This document shows positions 9,640 through 19,911 of a DNA stretch of 64,000 nucleotides, one piece after another. Numbering within the stretch: position 1 is the first letter of the stretch; every line of letters begins with the position of its first letter. The position numbers and the translations under genes were made by a program. The stretch covers positions 123,698 to 187,697 of the forward strand of contig QKAW01000022.1 in NCBI GenBank assembly GCA_003247135.1, given 5' to 3'. The stretch is from Spirochaetales bacterium (GTDB lineage: Bacteria; Spirochaetota; Spirochaetia; DSM-2461). The notes under the pieces are model-generated. The model was not told the DNA's origin. It saw only the letters and a program-made list of their open reading frames with translations, and searched no databases.

Positions 9640-10797
9640 ATGGATCTTAGACCCAAAAAAAGCTTTAACGGTATCGATATCTCTATTATTAGGAAGATGA
9701 ATGCTTTAGCAGGAAAAAATACAATAAATCTTGGTATAGGGCAACTTCCCAATAATGTCCCTGATTCTATTATTGAACAGGGTCAAAGAGGGTTTCGAGA
9801 AGGACAGACTCGATATACTTCAAACCAGGGAATGCCTGAGTTAAGAGAGCTTATAAGTATTTATCATACTAATAAGACTGGGAAAAAAATATCCCCTGAC
9901 CAGATAGTTATTACAAATGGGGCAGAAGGGGCTTTGTGGAATACTTTGTACACTTTTCTGGAACCAGAGGATGAAGTCCTTATCCCGGAGATTAGCTTTT
10001 CGGTCTATGATACAATATCAAAATTACAAGGGGCAAAAGTTAATTGTTATAAACTTAATAGTGATTTTTCTATAGATTTTAAAAGTCTAGAGAGCTTACT
10101 AACAGAAAAAACAAAGTTTGTAATTATTAATAGCCCAACAAATCCTACAGGTCAGATGATATCAGAAAGTGATATAAAACGTATTGCTCAGTTAGCTGAT
10201 TCAATGGGGTTTTATATAATATCCGATGAAATTTATAGCGAACTCTATTTTGATAATATAGTTCCAGAAACTCCTCTCTCCTATACTGATAGAGTAATAG
10301 TTATAGATGGAATTTCAAAAAGAGCTGCCGCTACCGGGTTAAGAATTGGCTGGTCTGTGGCTAGTGAAGAGCTAACAAAACCCATGATTGTTGCAAATCA
10401 GTATATTGCTACCTGTGCATCATCAATATCTCAATATGCTGCTATTAAATCCCTGGATGGAAGTTCTTGCGATTTTCTGGAGAGTGTAAGAAAAGATTTA
10501 AAAAAGAAGAGGGATTTTGTCTTTAAAACTCTTTCATCAATTAATGGTATTGAAGTTGAAAAACCAATGGGAGCTTTCTATATCTTTCCAAATATATCTA
10601 AGTTTGGTAAATCAATGGATATTGCAAAAAAGATCCTGGAAGAGGAAGATGTGCTGGTAATTCCGGGAGTAGCATTTGGAGAAAAAGGAGATGATTATAT
10701 TAGAATCTCCTTTGCTGTAGATTATTTTGTGCTTAAACAGGCTCTCGAAAGACTAACCAACTTTTTTAATAATTGGAGTAATAATGAAAATAAGTGA
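9640..10797 (+). CDS. class I/II PLP aminotransferase, likely N-succinyl-diaminopimelate aminotransferase
   Basis: This 385-residue fold-type I aminotransferase has the SPTNPTG block at 165-171, the PLP-contacting Asp and Tyr in SDEIYSEL (Asp196, Tyr199), and the Schiff-base lysine Lys227 in DGISKRAAATG. The Arg that binds the substrate carboxylate lies near the C-terminus in YIRISFA. Family members act on many amino acids, so the DapC role comes from context: it lies between dapD and a diaminopimelate-decarboxylase-like gene. It overlaps the next gene by 14 bases, indicating translational coupling. Confidence 0.8.
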   Translation: MDLRPKKSFNGIDISIIRKMNALAGKNTINLGIGQLPNNVPDSIIEQGQRGFREGQTRYTSNQGMPELRELISIYHTNKTGKKISPDQIVITNGAEGALWNTLYTFLEPEDEVLIPEISFSVYDTISKLQGAKVNCYKLNSDFSIDFKSLESLLTEKTKFVIINSPTNPTGQMISESDIKRIAQLADSMGFYIISDEIYSELYFDNIVPETPLSYTDRVIVIDGISKRAAATGLRIGWSVASEELTKPMIVANQYIATCASSISQYAAIKSLDGSSCDFLESVRKDLKKKRDFVFKTLSSINGIEVEKPMGAFYIFPNISKFGKSMDIAKKILEEEDVLVIPGVAFGEKGDDYIRISFAVDYFVLKQALERLTNFFNNWSNNENK

Positions 10798-12079
10798 TAT
10801 TAGTAACAATTTTACAATTGAAAATGGTAAATTACATTTTTCCGGTGTAGAAATAGACAATATAGTTCAAAAAGTTGGAACACCAACATTTATCTATGAT
10901 GCTGAAACAATAAAAGATAGATACAGATATTTAAGGGATAATTTACCCAAAGAGATCGATATCTTTTTTGCTATGAAGGCAAATCCTAATATTGCAATAG
11001 TTAAACAGTTAACCAGTTTAGGAACAGGAGTAGAAGTTGCCTCGGAAGGTGAGTTATATGCATGTCAGAAAGCTGGAGTTAATCCCAAAAACATAGTTTT
11101 TGGAGGACCAGCTAAAACTGATTCTGATATCTCAAAAGCTATCGATATGGGAATTTATGCTATAAATGCCGAGAGTTTTGGAGAGATTAAGAGAATCGAC
11201 AGAGTAGCTAAATCTAAAAATGTGATAATGGATGTAGAGCTTAGAATTAACCCTGAATTTGAGATTGATGGAGTTGCTGTAAGTCTTGGTGGTGGATCAA
11301 AAAAATTTGGAATGGATTCTGAAACTATTGATGGCATAATTGTAGAGGCCAAAAAACTTAAAAATATTAAACTACAGGGAATTCATGTTTTTGCCGGAAC
11401 AGGAATACAGAATAACATAGGTTTTTTAAGTAATCTTGAAAACTGCCTGAAACTTGCTAAAGATATAAATGATAAACACTTTAAAGTTGAGTCTATAGAC
11501 ATTGGTGGTGGAATTGGTATTCCTTATGGAGATGATGAACCGGAATTTGTTATTGAAGGTTTAAAGGAAAAAATTGAAGCTCTCTTCAAAAAATATCCCT
11601 TTGTTAAAGAGAATAAAACAAGGATTATTGCTGAACCCGGTAGGTATCTGGTAGCTCAGTGTGGTGTCTATATTACTCAGGTTGTTGATAAAAAACACTC
11701 AAGGGGAAGGGACTATCTTATAGTAGATGGTGGAGCCCAGCATCTTTTAAGGCCTGCTTTAATTGGCACATCTCAACCAACATTTAATCTCTCTAAATTA
11801 AATTCTACTACAAATAAAAAATTTGATGTAGGTGGTTCATTATGTACATCTATAGACTTTTTGGGGAAAGACCTTCCTCTCCCAACAGATAGTGAACAGG
11901 ATGATTATATAGGTGTTTTTTGTGCCGGAGCCTATGGTTATGCCGAGAGTATGCCTTTTTTCCTAAGCCATGATATAGCTTCTGAAGTTTTGGTCTACAG
12001 TGGGAAGCATCATATTATTCGACCGATGATAAAAATTAAACAAATGGTAGATATTCAATCTATACCTGAGGATTTATAG
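10784..12079 (+). CDS. lysA: PLP-dependent diaminopimelate decarboxylase-like enzyme
   Basis: This 431-residue fold-type III decarboxylase has an alanine-racemase-like barrel with PLP lysine Lys65 in FFAMKANPN, the phosphate-binding glycines in IDIGGGIG, and a catalytic Cys in GGSLCTSIDFLG. Its blocks RINPEFEIDG, GGGSKKFG and CTSIDFLG look closer to the decarboxylases tied to exosortase or siderophore clusters than to classical LysA, which usually shows an ESGD-type block. The neighbours dapD, aminotransferase and dapE nevertheless form a complete succinylase lysine pathway, so decarboxylation of meso-diaminopimelate to lysine is the most likely role. The stop and the next GTG start share one base. 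Confidence 0.75.
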   Translation: MKISDISNNFTIENGKLHFSGVEIDNIVQKVGTPTFIYDAETIKDRYRYLRDNLPKEIDIFFAMKANPNIAIVKQLTSLGTGVEVASEGELYACQKAGVNPKNIVFGGPAKTDSDISKAIDMGIYAINAESFGEIKRIDRVAKSKNVIMDVELRINPEFEIDGVAVSLGGGSKKFGMDSETIDGIIVEAKKLKNIKLQGIHVFAGTGIQNNIGFLSNLENCLKLAKDINDKHFKVESIDIGGGIGIPYGDDEPEFVIEGLKEKIEALFKKYPFVKENKTRIIAEPGRYLVAQCGVYITQVVDKKHSRGRDYLIVDGGAQHLLRPALIGTSQPTFNLSKLNSTTNKKFDVGGSLCTSIDFLGKDLPLPTDSEQDDYIGVFCAGAYGYAESMPFFLSHDIASEVLVYSGKHHIIRPMIKIKQMVDIQSIPEDL

Positions 12080-13134
12080 TGGTAAACATAACTGAAGACC
12101 TTACTACAATACTAATCGATTTAATTGCAATAAAAAGTGAGTCTGGTGAAGAGAAAGAGATATGCGATGTTTTAGAGAAAACATTGTCAAATATTTCAGG
12201 GGAATTAATTAGAGAAAAGAATTCCTTAGTTTTCAATATGAATTTCAACAAGATGGAACGAGTTGCTCTTGTTGGACATATTGATACTGTTCCTGTTGCC
12301 GAAAGCTCCATTAAGCCAGTAATTAAAGATGGTGAATTGTGGGGTAGGGGAGCCTGCGATATGAAAAGCGGGCTTGCAGTTATGCTTAAAATTATTGATG
12401 AAATAACAAAGGGTATAATAAAACCTAAATATAATTTGTCCTTTGTTTTTTATGAAAATGAAGAGGGATCACTTCCAAATGGTGTTAATTTTCTGCTGGA
12501 TAGTGGCAAATTAACCAATATAGATTTCGCATTTATCCTTGAACCTACCGAGGGAAAATACTCTGTAGGGTGTCTTGGTTCACTGGCTGTTAAAAAAGAG
12601 GTCTTTGGTGTATCTGCCCACAGTGCAAACCCTAAAAAAGGGGTTAATGCCCTGGATGAGGCAACGACAATTTATAATTCTATCTGCATGATGAATGAAC
12701 AACTTGGAAATTCCAGAAAGCTTGATGATCTGGATTACTACGAGACAGTTAATGTTACAGCTTTTAAAACAACAAATGAAACTTTTAATGTAATTCCTTC
12801 AAAAGTTGAAATGATAGTAAACTACAGATTCAGCCCTGTAACAGAAACTGAGGTGGCACTGACAGATCTTCTTGATTATTATGGGGAAGATGATATTACA
12901 GTTCTAGATAAGGCTGATTCCTGCTATATTGGGAATAAGGGTGATAAATTTTTACATGACACCATTGAAAGAGAGATTATGCAAGCCTGGACAGATATTG
13001 CCCAATTAAACAAAGCAGGCATTCCAGCGATAAACTTTGGTGCCGGTTCAATAACCAAAGCACATAAACCGGATGAAAGAATAAATATCCAGGAACTTCT
13101 GGATTTCTATAAAGTTATGGTTAGTCATCTCTGA
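12079..13134 (+). CDS. dapE: M20 family peptidase, likely succinyl-diaminopimelate desuccinylase
   Basis: This 351-residue M20 metallohydrolase begins with GTG, whose first base is the last base of the upstream stop. Metal-binding blocks are GHIDTVPV (His and Asp), GRGACDMKSG (bridging Asp) and the catalytic EE pair in YENEEGSLP. The last His ligand is in the tail block KAHKPDERI. Family members remove acyl groups from amino acids or split dipeptides. Position after dapD, the aminotransferase and the decarboxylase makes desuccinylation of succinyl-diaminopimelate the likely reaction. ArgE-like activity cannot be excluded. Confidence 0.82.
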   Translation: MVNITEDLTTILIDLIAIKSESGEEKEICDVLEKTLSNISGELIREKNSLVFNMNFNKMERVALVGHIDTVPVAESSIKPVIKDGELWGRGACDMKSGLAVMLKIIDEITKGIIKPKYNLSFVFYENEEGSLPNGVNFLLDSGKLTNIDFAFILEPTEGKYSVGCLGSLAVKKEVFGVSAHSANPKKGVNALDEATTIYNSICMMNEQLGNSRKLDDLDYYETVNVTAFKTTNETFNVIPSKVEMIVNYRFSPVTETEVALTDLLDYYGEDDITVLDKADSCYIGNKGDKFLHDTIEREIMQAWTDIAQLNKAGIPAINFGAGSITKAHKPDERINIQELLDFYKVMVSHL

Positions 13135-13159
13135 TTTATATAGTACAGAGGTTAATTTA

Positions 13160-13691
13160 ATGATATACGAAACAGATCGTTTAATCCTAAAAACAATAAA
13201 TATAGATGATTTATTAAATTTACAGAATTACTTAAATAGGAATCGTGAATTTTTAAGGGAGTGGGAACCTAGCCGTAATGATTCATATTATTCCTTATCT
13301 GGACTTAAAAAACTAATTAATAAGGAAGAAGATGACTTTATTGAACAATCAAGAATTAGTCTTTACATATATATAAAAGGTAAAGAAGATATTATTGGAA
13401 ATGTTACAATATCAAATATTGTAAAAGGTGCATTTCAATCTTGCTTCTTAGGGTATAAGCTGGATAAAGATGAAATAAATCAAGGTTATATTACAGAAGC
13501 AATCAAAAAAATTGTAGAAATTGCTTTTAATGAGTTAAATCTACATCGAATCTAATATTATGCCTAAGAATAAAGCATCTATAAAAGTTGTAAAAAAGAT
13601 TGGATTTGAATATGAAGGTCTTGGAAGAAAGTATTTAAAAATAAACTCAATGTGGGAAGACCATGCACATTATGCTTTATTAAATGGATAA
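13160..13691 (+). pseudogene. GNAT acetyltransferase (RimJ/RimL-like), frameshifted
   Basis: The first frame gives 131 residues of a RimJ/RimL-type N-acetyltransferase and ends abruptly at NELNLHRI with a stop at 13553-13555. The expected continuation (MPKNKASIKVVKKIGF, then EYEGLGRKYLK) is in another frame from about 13560 to the stop at 13689-13691. The two frames differ as a five-base deletion, or a one-base insertion, would produce. HRI is normally followed by E-A-N, and GAAGC would supply exactly the missing bases. The joined product would be about 177 residues, normal for the family. Either the gene is recently broken or there is a sequencing error. AGAGG precedes the start, 25 bases after dapE. 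Confidence 0.8.
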
Positions 13692-13713
13692 TTTATAGAT
13701 TACAAAATAGTGT

Positions 13714-14685
13714 CTACAAATAATTCTGGAATCTGGAAATTAATTCCTCTTTAATATCTTTTAATTTACCTTCTACCGCAAATCCGGAAGCTCTCTGATG
13801 TCCACCTCCACCAAAGGTTTGGGCAAGTTTTCTAACATCAACATCCTGAACACTTCTTAAACCTACAGTGCACTTGGTATCAGATTCTTGTCTAACTATT
13901 GCTATGGCTTCAACTCCTGTAATACTTAACAGAGCCTGATAAAGTGTATCTGAATCTCTGTCTTCAGCTTTAAGTTCTTCCCTGTCTATTAGATCTTCCC
14001 AGGAGACAATAACTTTGCCATCATAGTAGCTTTCAGCTCTTTCAAGTATTCGACCCATAAGTTTTCTTGAAGATAAGTTTTTTCCACCAGTCATAATTGT
14101 AAAAGTCTGCTTTGGCGATGCTCCGTATTTAACCAGTTCAGCCGCTCTTTTAATAGACTCTTCTGTCCCATGGTCCAGGTGTCTGAAAAAACCAGTATCA
14201 GTACAGAAACCTAAAAATAGAGTTTCAGCTTCATAAGGTGTTGGTACTTCATTAAAAAATGTGATTAAATCCTGAATCATTAAAGTTGTTGCAGGATATG
14301 TTGGATCAATCCAATTGTAAGTTCCAAAGTCGGAGACTGTTGCATGATGATCAATAACCATTACAGGCATCTCTTTTATTTCTTCTTCAAAGAAACCAAC
14401 TCTGTCTGGACTGTTACAGTCAACTATTATTAGAACAGCCCCTTCCTTATCTTCATCACTCATGGTTGTTGTTTTAAACTTATCCTGAAGATGTAGAGTC
14501 TCAATCCTTGTAAAAGGTCCTGCTGTGTATAGTGATGTCTTTTTTCCGATTCTGGATAGAAATGATTCAATAGCCAGAGCTGAACATAGTGTATCCGCAT
14601 CTGGCTGCTTGTGAGCCATAACCACAAATTTATCAGTTTTATTTATACAATCAATTACCCCTTGAGGTATATTTATCTGTAACAT
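13714..14685 (-). CDS. nrnA: DHH family phosphoesterase (NrnA-like oligoribonuclease/pAp phosphatase)
   Basis: This 323-residue DHH/DHHA1 protein shows AHKQPDADTLCSAL (motif I), VDCNSPDRVG, the signature VIDHHAT, and the C-terminal DHHA1 motif FGGGGHQRASGF. NrnA-type enzymes degrade very short RNAs and dephosphorylate pAp. Some relatives split cyclic dinucleotides or their linear products. Length fits stand-alone NrnA. It is the last gene of a minus-strand run after a small exported protein and argF. The exact substrate is not set by sequence. Confidence 0.87.
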   Translation of the reverse strand: MLQINIPQGVIDCINKTDKFVVMAHKQPDADTLCSALAIESFLSRIGKKTSLYTAGPFTRIETLHLQDKFKTTTMSDEDKEGAVLIIVDCNSPDRVGFFEEEIKEMPVMVIDHHATVSDFGTYNWIDPTYPATTLMIQDLITFFNEVPTPYEAETLFLGFCTDTGFFRHLDHGTEESIKRAAELVKYGASPKQTFTIMTGGKNLSSRKLMGRILERAESYYDGKVIVSWEDLIDREELKAEDRDSDTLYQALLSITGVEAIAIVRQESDTKCTVGLRSVQDVDVRKLAQTFGGGGHQRASGFAVEGKLKDIKEELISRFQNYL

Positions 14686-14740
14686 TCCACTTCCTTAGTC
14701 ATAATAAAAGACATTATATGCCTAAATTATACACAGTTTT

Positions 14741-15160
14741 TTATTCAAAATCAAATTCTAGGTCAGTATTCCCAAAGTATTGATCATGACTATCAGGGTC
14801 TACAAGAGCACCCCATGAAACATCTTTGTAATCCTGTTTTAAATAGAGTTTTACATGGGAGAATACACCATCTTTCCAGAAAATTGCCATATATGGGTAT
14901 GTTTTATCGTATCCGGTAAATAGTCTTGATCTCTCTCTCTCTCCCCCATCCTGCTCTTTAAAGAGTGACATTGGCAGATAAACTTTTTTGTTTTCCAGAT
15001 TATTTGCCATATAATAAACTAAATATCCCAACTTGTGTGGGTAAACCCTTGTAATTACAACACTCTTTGAAAAATAAGGGGATTTTGTTGCCGATGAAAG
15101 CATTACTGTAGTTAATAGTAGTAGTAATATAGTTAAAACTTTTTTATGCCCAGTTTTCAT
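14741..15160 (-). CDS. small exported protein of unknown function
   Basis: The 139-residue product starts with a clear signal peptide (charged MKTGHKK, hydrophobic core to about residue 22, Ala-Thr cleavage region). I do not recognise a domain. The mature part is rich in aromatic residues and has an acidic end (DLEFDFE), consistent with a small beta-rich periplasmic protein. No Cys follows the signal, so it is not a lipoprotein. It sits between argF and nrnA on the same strand with its own upstream AT-rich gap. Confidence 0.6.
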   Translation of the reverse strand: MKTGHKKVLTILLLLLTTVMLSSATKSPYFSKSVVITRVYPHKLGYLVYYMANNLENKKVYLPMSLFKEQDGGERERSRLFTGYDKTYPYMAIFWKDGVFSHVKLYLKQDYKDVSWGALVDPDSHDQYFGNTDLEFDFE

Positions 15161-15220
15161 TTAACGCTCCTTCCTAAAATAATATAATTATTTGATAAAT
15201 AGTCAAGAAAATTAATATTT

Positions 15221-16159
15221 TTATATTAAAACTGACATAACTGCTTTTATTGAGTGTTTTCTATTTTCAGCTTCATCCCAAACTACAGATCTATCACCTT
15301 CCAAAACTTCATGGGTTACTTCCATTCCTCGCACAGCTGGTAAACAGTGCATAAAAATAACATTAGGGTTGTTAGTCAGCTCCAGAGCACTGTTATTTAT
15401 TTGATATGGTGTCAGAAGGTCAACTCTCTCTTTAGACTTTTCCTCTTCACCCATTGAAACCCATACATCAGTGTAAATTATATCAACACCCTTTAAACCA
15501 CTATTCATACTGTCAGTAATTGTAATGATTGAACCCGACTCTTTAGCTACTTGATTGGAGTAATCCACAACATCCTGTAGTGGAGTTAGACTCTCCGGGC
15601 AAATTACTGTTATATTAACACCCATTTTTGCACAACCAATAATTAGAGAGTGGGCCATATTATTTCTTCCATCACCTACATAAGCCATTGTCTTGTTTTC
15701 AAGGCTTCCCAATTGTTCCTCAATAGTCATTAAATCCGCAAGAATCTGAGTTGGATGGTATAGATCTGTTAAACCATTGAATACAGGAACTCCTGAATAT
15801 TTAGCAAGGGTATCAACAGTTTCCTGTTTAAATCCTCTAAACTCAATTGCGTCGAACATTCTTCCCAATACTCTGGCTGTATCTTCTACTGTCTCTTTTT
15901 TTCCTAACTGAATATCGTTCAAAGACAAAAATACAGGATGTCCACCCTCTTCCCCAAATGAAGTTTCAAAGGCACATCTTGTTCTTGTTGATGGCTTTTC
16001 AAATATCATAGCAAGAGTTTTACCCTTAAATATTTCGTTATTTATTCCAGCTTTTCTGTCAGCCTTCAATTTATGAGCTGTATCTAAAATATATCTAATT
16101 TCATCTTTTGTATAATCCTTCAGTGTTAATAAGGATCTACCTTTTAAACTATCTTTCAT
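15221..16159 (-). CDS. argF: ornithine carbamoyltransferase
   Basis: ArgF joins carbamoyl phosphate to ornithine to give citrulline, or runs in reverse in the arginine deiminase pathway. The carbamoyl-phosphate motif STRTR, the DLYHPTQILAD block and the ornithine loop HCLPAVRG are all present. I chose the ATG at 16157-16159 rather than a longer frame because GGAG lies six bases upstream and the family N-terminus starts here (312 residues). No other arginine genes are adjacent, so biosynthetic and catabolic use cannot be separated from this window. Confidence 0.93.
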   Translation of the reverse strand: MKDSLKGRSLLTLKDYTKDEIRYILDTAHKLKADRKAGINNEIFKGKTLAMIFEKPSTRTRCAFETSFGEEGGHPVFLSLNDIQLGKKETVEDTARVLGRMFDAIEFRGFKQETVDTLAKYSGVPVFNGLTDLYHPTQILADLMTIEEQLGSLENKTMAYVGDGRNNMAHSLIIGCAKMGVNITVICPESLTPLQDVVDYSNQVAKESGSIITITDSMNSGLKGVDIIYTDVWVSMGEEEKSKERVDLLTPYQINNSALELTNNPNVIFMHCLPAVRGMEVTHEVLEGDRSVVWDEAENRKHSIKAVMSVLI

Positions 16160-16221
16160 TTTCTTCTCCAAAAAATCATTATATGAAAAATTATACATTA
16201 ATTATGAATGAATATCCAGCT

Positions 16222-18624
16222 TTAATCTTTTTTGAATGTTCCTTCAGGAAATAATGAGAATATTGCTTCATCAACCCTTGAGTGTATATGGAAATTTATT
16301 TTATCTGTTATCTCTTTTGGTATTTCCTTAATATCTTTTCTGTTTAACTCAGGTATTAAAACATTTTGACACCCATTTCTTGCAGCTGCCAGAATTTTCT
16401 CTTTTAAACCACCTATTGGCAGAAGTTGACCTGTTAGTGTTATCTCTCCTGTCATAGCAGTTTTTCTGTTTATGCAGATACCTCGAATAGCAGAAATAAG
16501 TGCAGATGTCATTGTTATACCTGCAGATGGTCCATCTTTCTTAATTGCACCTTCTGGAGCATGTATATGTATATCTACATCCTTGTCAAAATCCGGATCA
16601 ATATTAAATTTTTTGTGATTGGATTTTACATAGGAAATAGCAATTTGGGCACTCTCCTTCATAACATCCCCTAATTGTCCCGTTAGGATAGTTCTTCCAC
16701 TACCTTTTGCTAAAACAATCTCCATTGGAAGTACTGTCCCACCTAGTTGAGTCCAGGCAAGTCCTACTGAGAGACCAGGTACAGTTGAATCTTTAACATC
16801 TTCATCCGGGATTAAATCATCACCTAATAGTTTATTAAGATTGGTTTCTGTTACATTGAAATTTATATCCTCAGGCTTAAAAACCTCAGGAATAGTGATA
16901 CTTTTATAGTAGTCAGGGTAAGCTCTTAAATAGTTTCCATTAAAATATTTGATGTTTCTTGGACTATTTTCGAATTTCTCCATTTCAAGTCTAGCGATTT
17001 TTCTAATAACTGTGGCTACATTTCTGTTTAAACTTCTAACTCCGGATTCTCTGGTAAATTTTCTGATTATTTTAAGTAATGCTTCATCACTAAATGTAAT
17101 ATTTGCCTTGGATAAACCTAAAGTTTTAAGCTGTTTTGAAATTATAAATTTTTTAGCAATCTCGGTTTTCTCAAATTCAGTATATCCCTGTACCTCTATA
17201 ATCTCCATTCTATCCATTAATGGTGCTGGAATTGGATTAAGAGAGTTTGCAGTTGCAATAAAAAGCACATCTGAGAGATCAAAGGGTAGTTCAATATAGT
17301 GGTCTGTAAATGTATGATTCTGTTCAGGATCCAGAACTTCCAGTAATGCAGATGCGGGATCACCCTTGTAGTCTGCAGAAATTTTATCTATTTCATCCAG
17401 AAGTATTACCGGATTCTTTACACCTGTCTTCTTTACTGCTTGTATAATTTTTCCAGGTAAGGCACCTATATAGGTTTTACGATGTCCCCTTATCTCAGCC
17501 TCATCCTTAACTCCTCCAAGAGAAATTCTTCCAAACTCTCTGCCTAATGAGTTTGCAACAGACTTACCTAGTGAAGTTTTCCCTGTTCCTGGAGGACCTA
17601 CAAAACATAAAACCGGGGATTTTTTTAATGTATCAAACTGTCTTACTGCAATAAAATCCAGAATTCTCTCTTTTGCCTTTATCATGTTATAATGTTCATT
17701 GTTCAGAATCTCTTTAGCTTTATTAAGATTAATCTGATCAAAGCTGGACTTATCCCAGGGCAACTCAACAACAGTTTCAAGATATGTTCGTAAAATACCT
17801 GATTCTGGTGACATTGGTTGCAACCTCTGTAATCTTTCTGCATCCTTTAGGAGCTTCTCACGATCTTTTTCGTTTAGATTAAGAGCTTTTATCTGTTTAA
17901 TTAGCTGCTCTGAACCGGTTTGATCACTATCTCTACCGAGTTCTTTATTGATCTCTTTTATCTGTTCATTTAAAAAGTAATCTCTCTGGGTTTTATCAAT
18001 ATTCTTTTTTACTCTGCCATGGAGGTTTTGCTGAAGTCTTAGCATTTCAATTTCAGATTTTAAATTTACGGCCAGACTCTCTAAACTCTTATTTAGATTA
18101 CTCTCCATAAAATATTCCATTTTAACACTATAGGGCAGGGGAGTTACAAAGCAGATATTACCTAATAATTTATTTGGTGTGTCGGATCTTTCAATCGTAG
18201 TAATAACTTCATCGGGAATTTTACCATGAATATTTTTATACTCTATAAATATCTTTTTAAGAACTTCAATAAGAGTTTTGCTTGATTGATTACTGTCTTC
18301 ATTTATAATTTTAGCTTCAGCGACAAAGAGTTCATTAAATGTAATTGTTGTCAGCTGTACTTTAGACTTACATTCAACAAGTAATCTAACTGATCCATCG
18401 GGTAGTTTTAAAGCCTGTAAAATCTGGCATAGTGATGCTTTTCTGTAAGTATTACTTAGTGTTCGACCTTTATTTTTCTCTTTAAGGTAACCTATTATTA
18501 TGTTTTTACCTTTTTCCATGGCTGTTTCATAAGCCACAATATCACTTTTTGCGCTGATAAAAACTGGGGCAATAGTATTTGGAAAAACTAAAGACTCCCC
18601 TATTGTTATGTAGGGGAGTGCCAT
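16222..18624 (-). CDS. lon: ATP-dependent protease La (Lon)
   Basis: Lon is a hexameric AAA+ serine protease that degrades misfolded and regulatory proteins. The N-terminal substrate domain begins LPYITIGESLVFPN, followed by Walker A GPPGTGKT and the Ser-Lys protease domain with DGPSAGITM. The open frame extends upstream into clpX, but homology begins at the ATG at 18622-18624 (about 800 residues), so I use that start, 13 bases after the clpX stop. It is the last gene of the tig-clpP-clpX-lon series, a classic protein-quality-control cluster. Confidence 0.95.
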   Translation of the reverse strand: MALPYITIGESLVFPNTIAPVFISAKSDIVAYETAMEKGKNIIIGYLKEKNKGRTLSNTYRKASLCQILQALKLPDGSVRLLVECKSKVQLTTITFNELFVAEAKIINEDSNQSSKTLIEVLKKIFIEYKNIHGKIPDEVITTIERSDTPNKLLGNICFVTPLPYSVKMEYFMESNLNKSLESLAVNLKSEIEMLRLQQNLHGRVKKNIDKTQRDYFLNEQIKEINKELGRDSDQTGSEQLIKQIKALNLNEKDREKLLKDAERLQRLQPMSPESGILRTYLETVVELPWDKSSFDQINLNKAKEILNNEHYNMIKAKERILDFIAVRQFDTLKKSPVLCFVGPPGTGKTSLGKSVANSLGREFGRISLGGVKDEAEIRGHRKTYIGALPGKIIQAVKKTGVKNPVILLDEIDKISADYKGDPASALLEVLDPEQNHTFTDHYIELPFDLSDVLFIATANSLNPIPAPLMDRMEIIEVQGYTEFEKTEIAKKFIISKQLKTLGLSKANITFSDEALLKIIRKFTRESGVRSLNRNVATVIRKIARLEMEKFENSPRNIKYFNGNYLRAYPDYYKSITIPEVFKPEDINFNVTETNLNKLLGDDLIPDEDVKDSTVPGLSVGLAWTQLGGTVLPMEIVLAKGSGRTILTGQLGDVMKESAQIAISYVKSNHKKFNIDPDFDKDVDIHIHAPEGAIKKDGPSAGITMTSALISAIRGICINRKTAMTGEITLTGQLLPIGGLKEKILAAARNGCQNVLIPELNRKDIKEIPKEITDKINFHIHSRVDEAIFSLFPEGTFKKD

Positions 18625-18637
18625 TTTTGTATTTAAT

Positions 18638-19909
18638 TTATGATGCCGAGTATAATTCTCTTGGCCATCCTTTGATCTCATCTTCAGTAGTTTGAATAAT
18701 TGGTTCTTCATTATCTGTTATCACTTCTTTGGTTATTATAACTCTTTTTGCTGTTTTAGTTGATGGTATCTCATACATCATCTGGTTAATTGAGCCCTCA
18801 AGGATTGTTCTTAAACCCCTTGCTCCTGTTTTTCTGCTTAAAGCTAACTTTGCAATAGCGTTAATTGCTTCAACTTCAAAGTGTAATTCAACATCATCAA
18901 GACTTAACAAAGCGGTGTACTGTTTAACAATTGAATTTTTAGGTTCGGTAATAATTCTTACCAAAGCCTCTTCATCCAGATTATTTAAAGAAACATTTAT
19001 AGGTAGCCTTCCGATAAATTCCGGGATTAATCCAAATTTTACCAGGTCATCAGACTCAATATTACTTTGTAAATTTTCAAGGTCTTTATTAGATGTAGAC
19101 TGTACATTTGCACTGAATCCAAGGCTGTTTTTACCAATTCTTCTCTCTACTATTTTATCAAGACCAACAAAAGCACCACCGCAAATAACCAATATATCCT
19201 TTGTGTTTATTTTTAGCATATCCTGATTAGGATGTTTTCTACCACCTTGTGGTGGAACCGACGCTTCAGTACCCTCAATTATTTTAAGTAGTGCCTGTTG
19301 TACACCTTCTCCTGAAACATCTCTTGTTATTGATACATTTTCACTCTTTTTTGAAATTTTATCTATCTCATCAATATAGATGATACCTTTTTCAGCTTTT
19401 TTAATGTCATTTCCGGCATTCTGGATAAGTTTTAAAAGAATGTTTTCAACGTCTTCACCTACATATCCTGCTTCGGTAAGAGTTGTTGCATCTGCAATCG
19501 CAAAGGGTACCTTAAGTTTTTTTGCTAATGTTTTAGCAAGTAATGTTTTACCTGTTCCTGTAGGCCCAATAATTAAAACATTTGATTTTTCAAGTTCAAC
19601 TGAATCATCAATTTTATGTGAGCTCATTATTCTTTTGTAATGGTTATATACAGCAACTGATAAAACTTTTTTAGCCCTGTCCTGACCTATTACATAGTTA
19701 TCAAGGTGCTCTTTTATCTCTTTTGGTGTTGGTAACTTTTCATCAATTTCAAGTGCTTCTGTGGAGTTTTCTTCATCAACAATTTTATTACAAACGTCAA
19801 TACACTCATCACAGATAAAAACTCCAGGACCAGCTATTAATCTCTTTGTTTCATCTGCTGATTTTCCACAAAATGAGCAAACTTTATCTTTTCTACTAAT
19901 TTTAGCCAT
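18638..19909 (-). CDS. clpX: ClpX ATPase subunit of ClpXP protease
   Basis: ClpX (423 residues) unfolds substrates and feeds them to ClpP. The N-terminal C4 zinc finger uses Cys11, Cys14, Cys33 and Cys36, followed by Walker A GPTGTGKT, Walker [10 protein letters not shown], and the C-terminal small ATPase domain with KTGARGLR. It begins two bases downstream of the clpP stop, so the two are likely co-translated. The C-terminal tail ends in [10 protein letters not shown], a little longer than some homologues. Confidence 0.96.
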   Translation of the reverse strand: MAKISRKDKVCSFCGKSADETKRLIAGPGVFICDECIDVCNKIVDEENSTEALEIDEKLPTPKEIKEHLDNYVIGQDRAKKVLSVAVYNHYKRIMSSHKIDDSVELEKSNVLIIGPTGTGKTLLAKTLAKKLKVPFAIADATTLTEAGYVGEDVENILLKLIQNAGNDIKKAEKGIIYIDEIDKISKKSENVSITRDVSGEGVQQALLKIIEGTEASVPPQGGRKHPNQDMLKINTKDILVICGGAFVGLDKIVERRIGKNSLGFSANVQSTSNKDLENLQSNIESDDLVKFGLIPEFIGRLPINVSLNNLDEEALVRIITEPKNSIVKQYTALLSLDDVELHFEVEAINAIAKLALSRKTGARGLRTILEGSINQMMYEIPSTKTAKRVIITKEVITDNEEPIIQTTEDEIKGWPRELYSAS

Positions 19910-19911
19910 TA

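Noticed and set aside
16222..18711. Longer lon reading frame overlapping clpX by 74 bases, as if the two were fused or deeply overlapped
   Set aside because: Lon homology starts at the ATG at 18624 and the extra 29 residues translate the clpX end in another frame.
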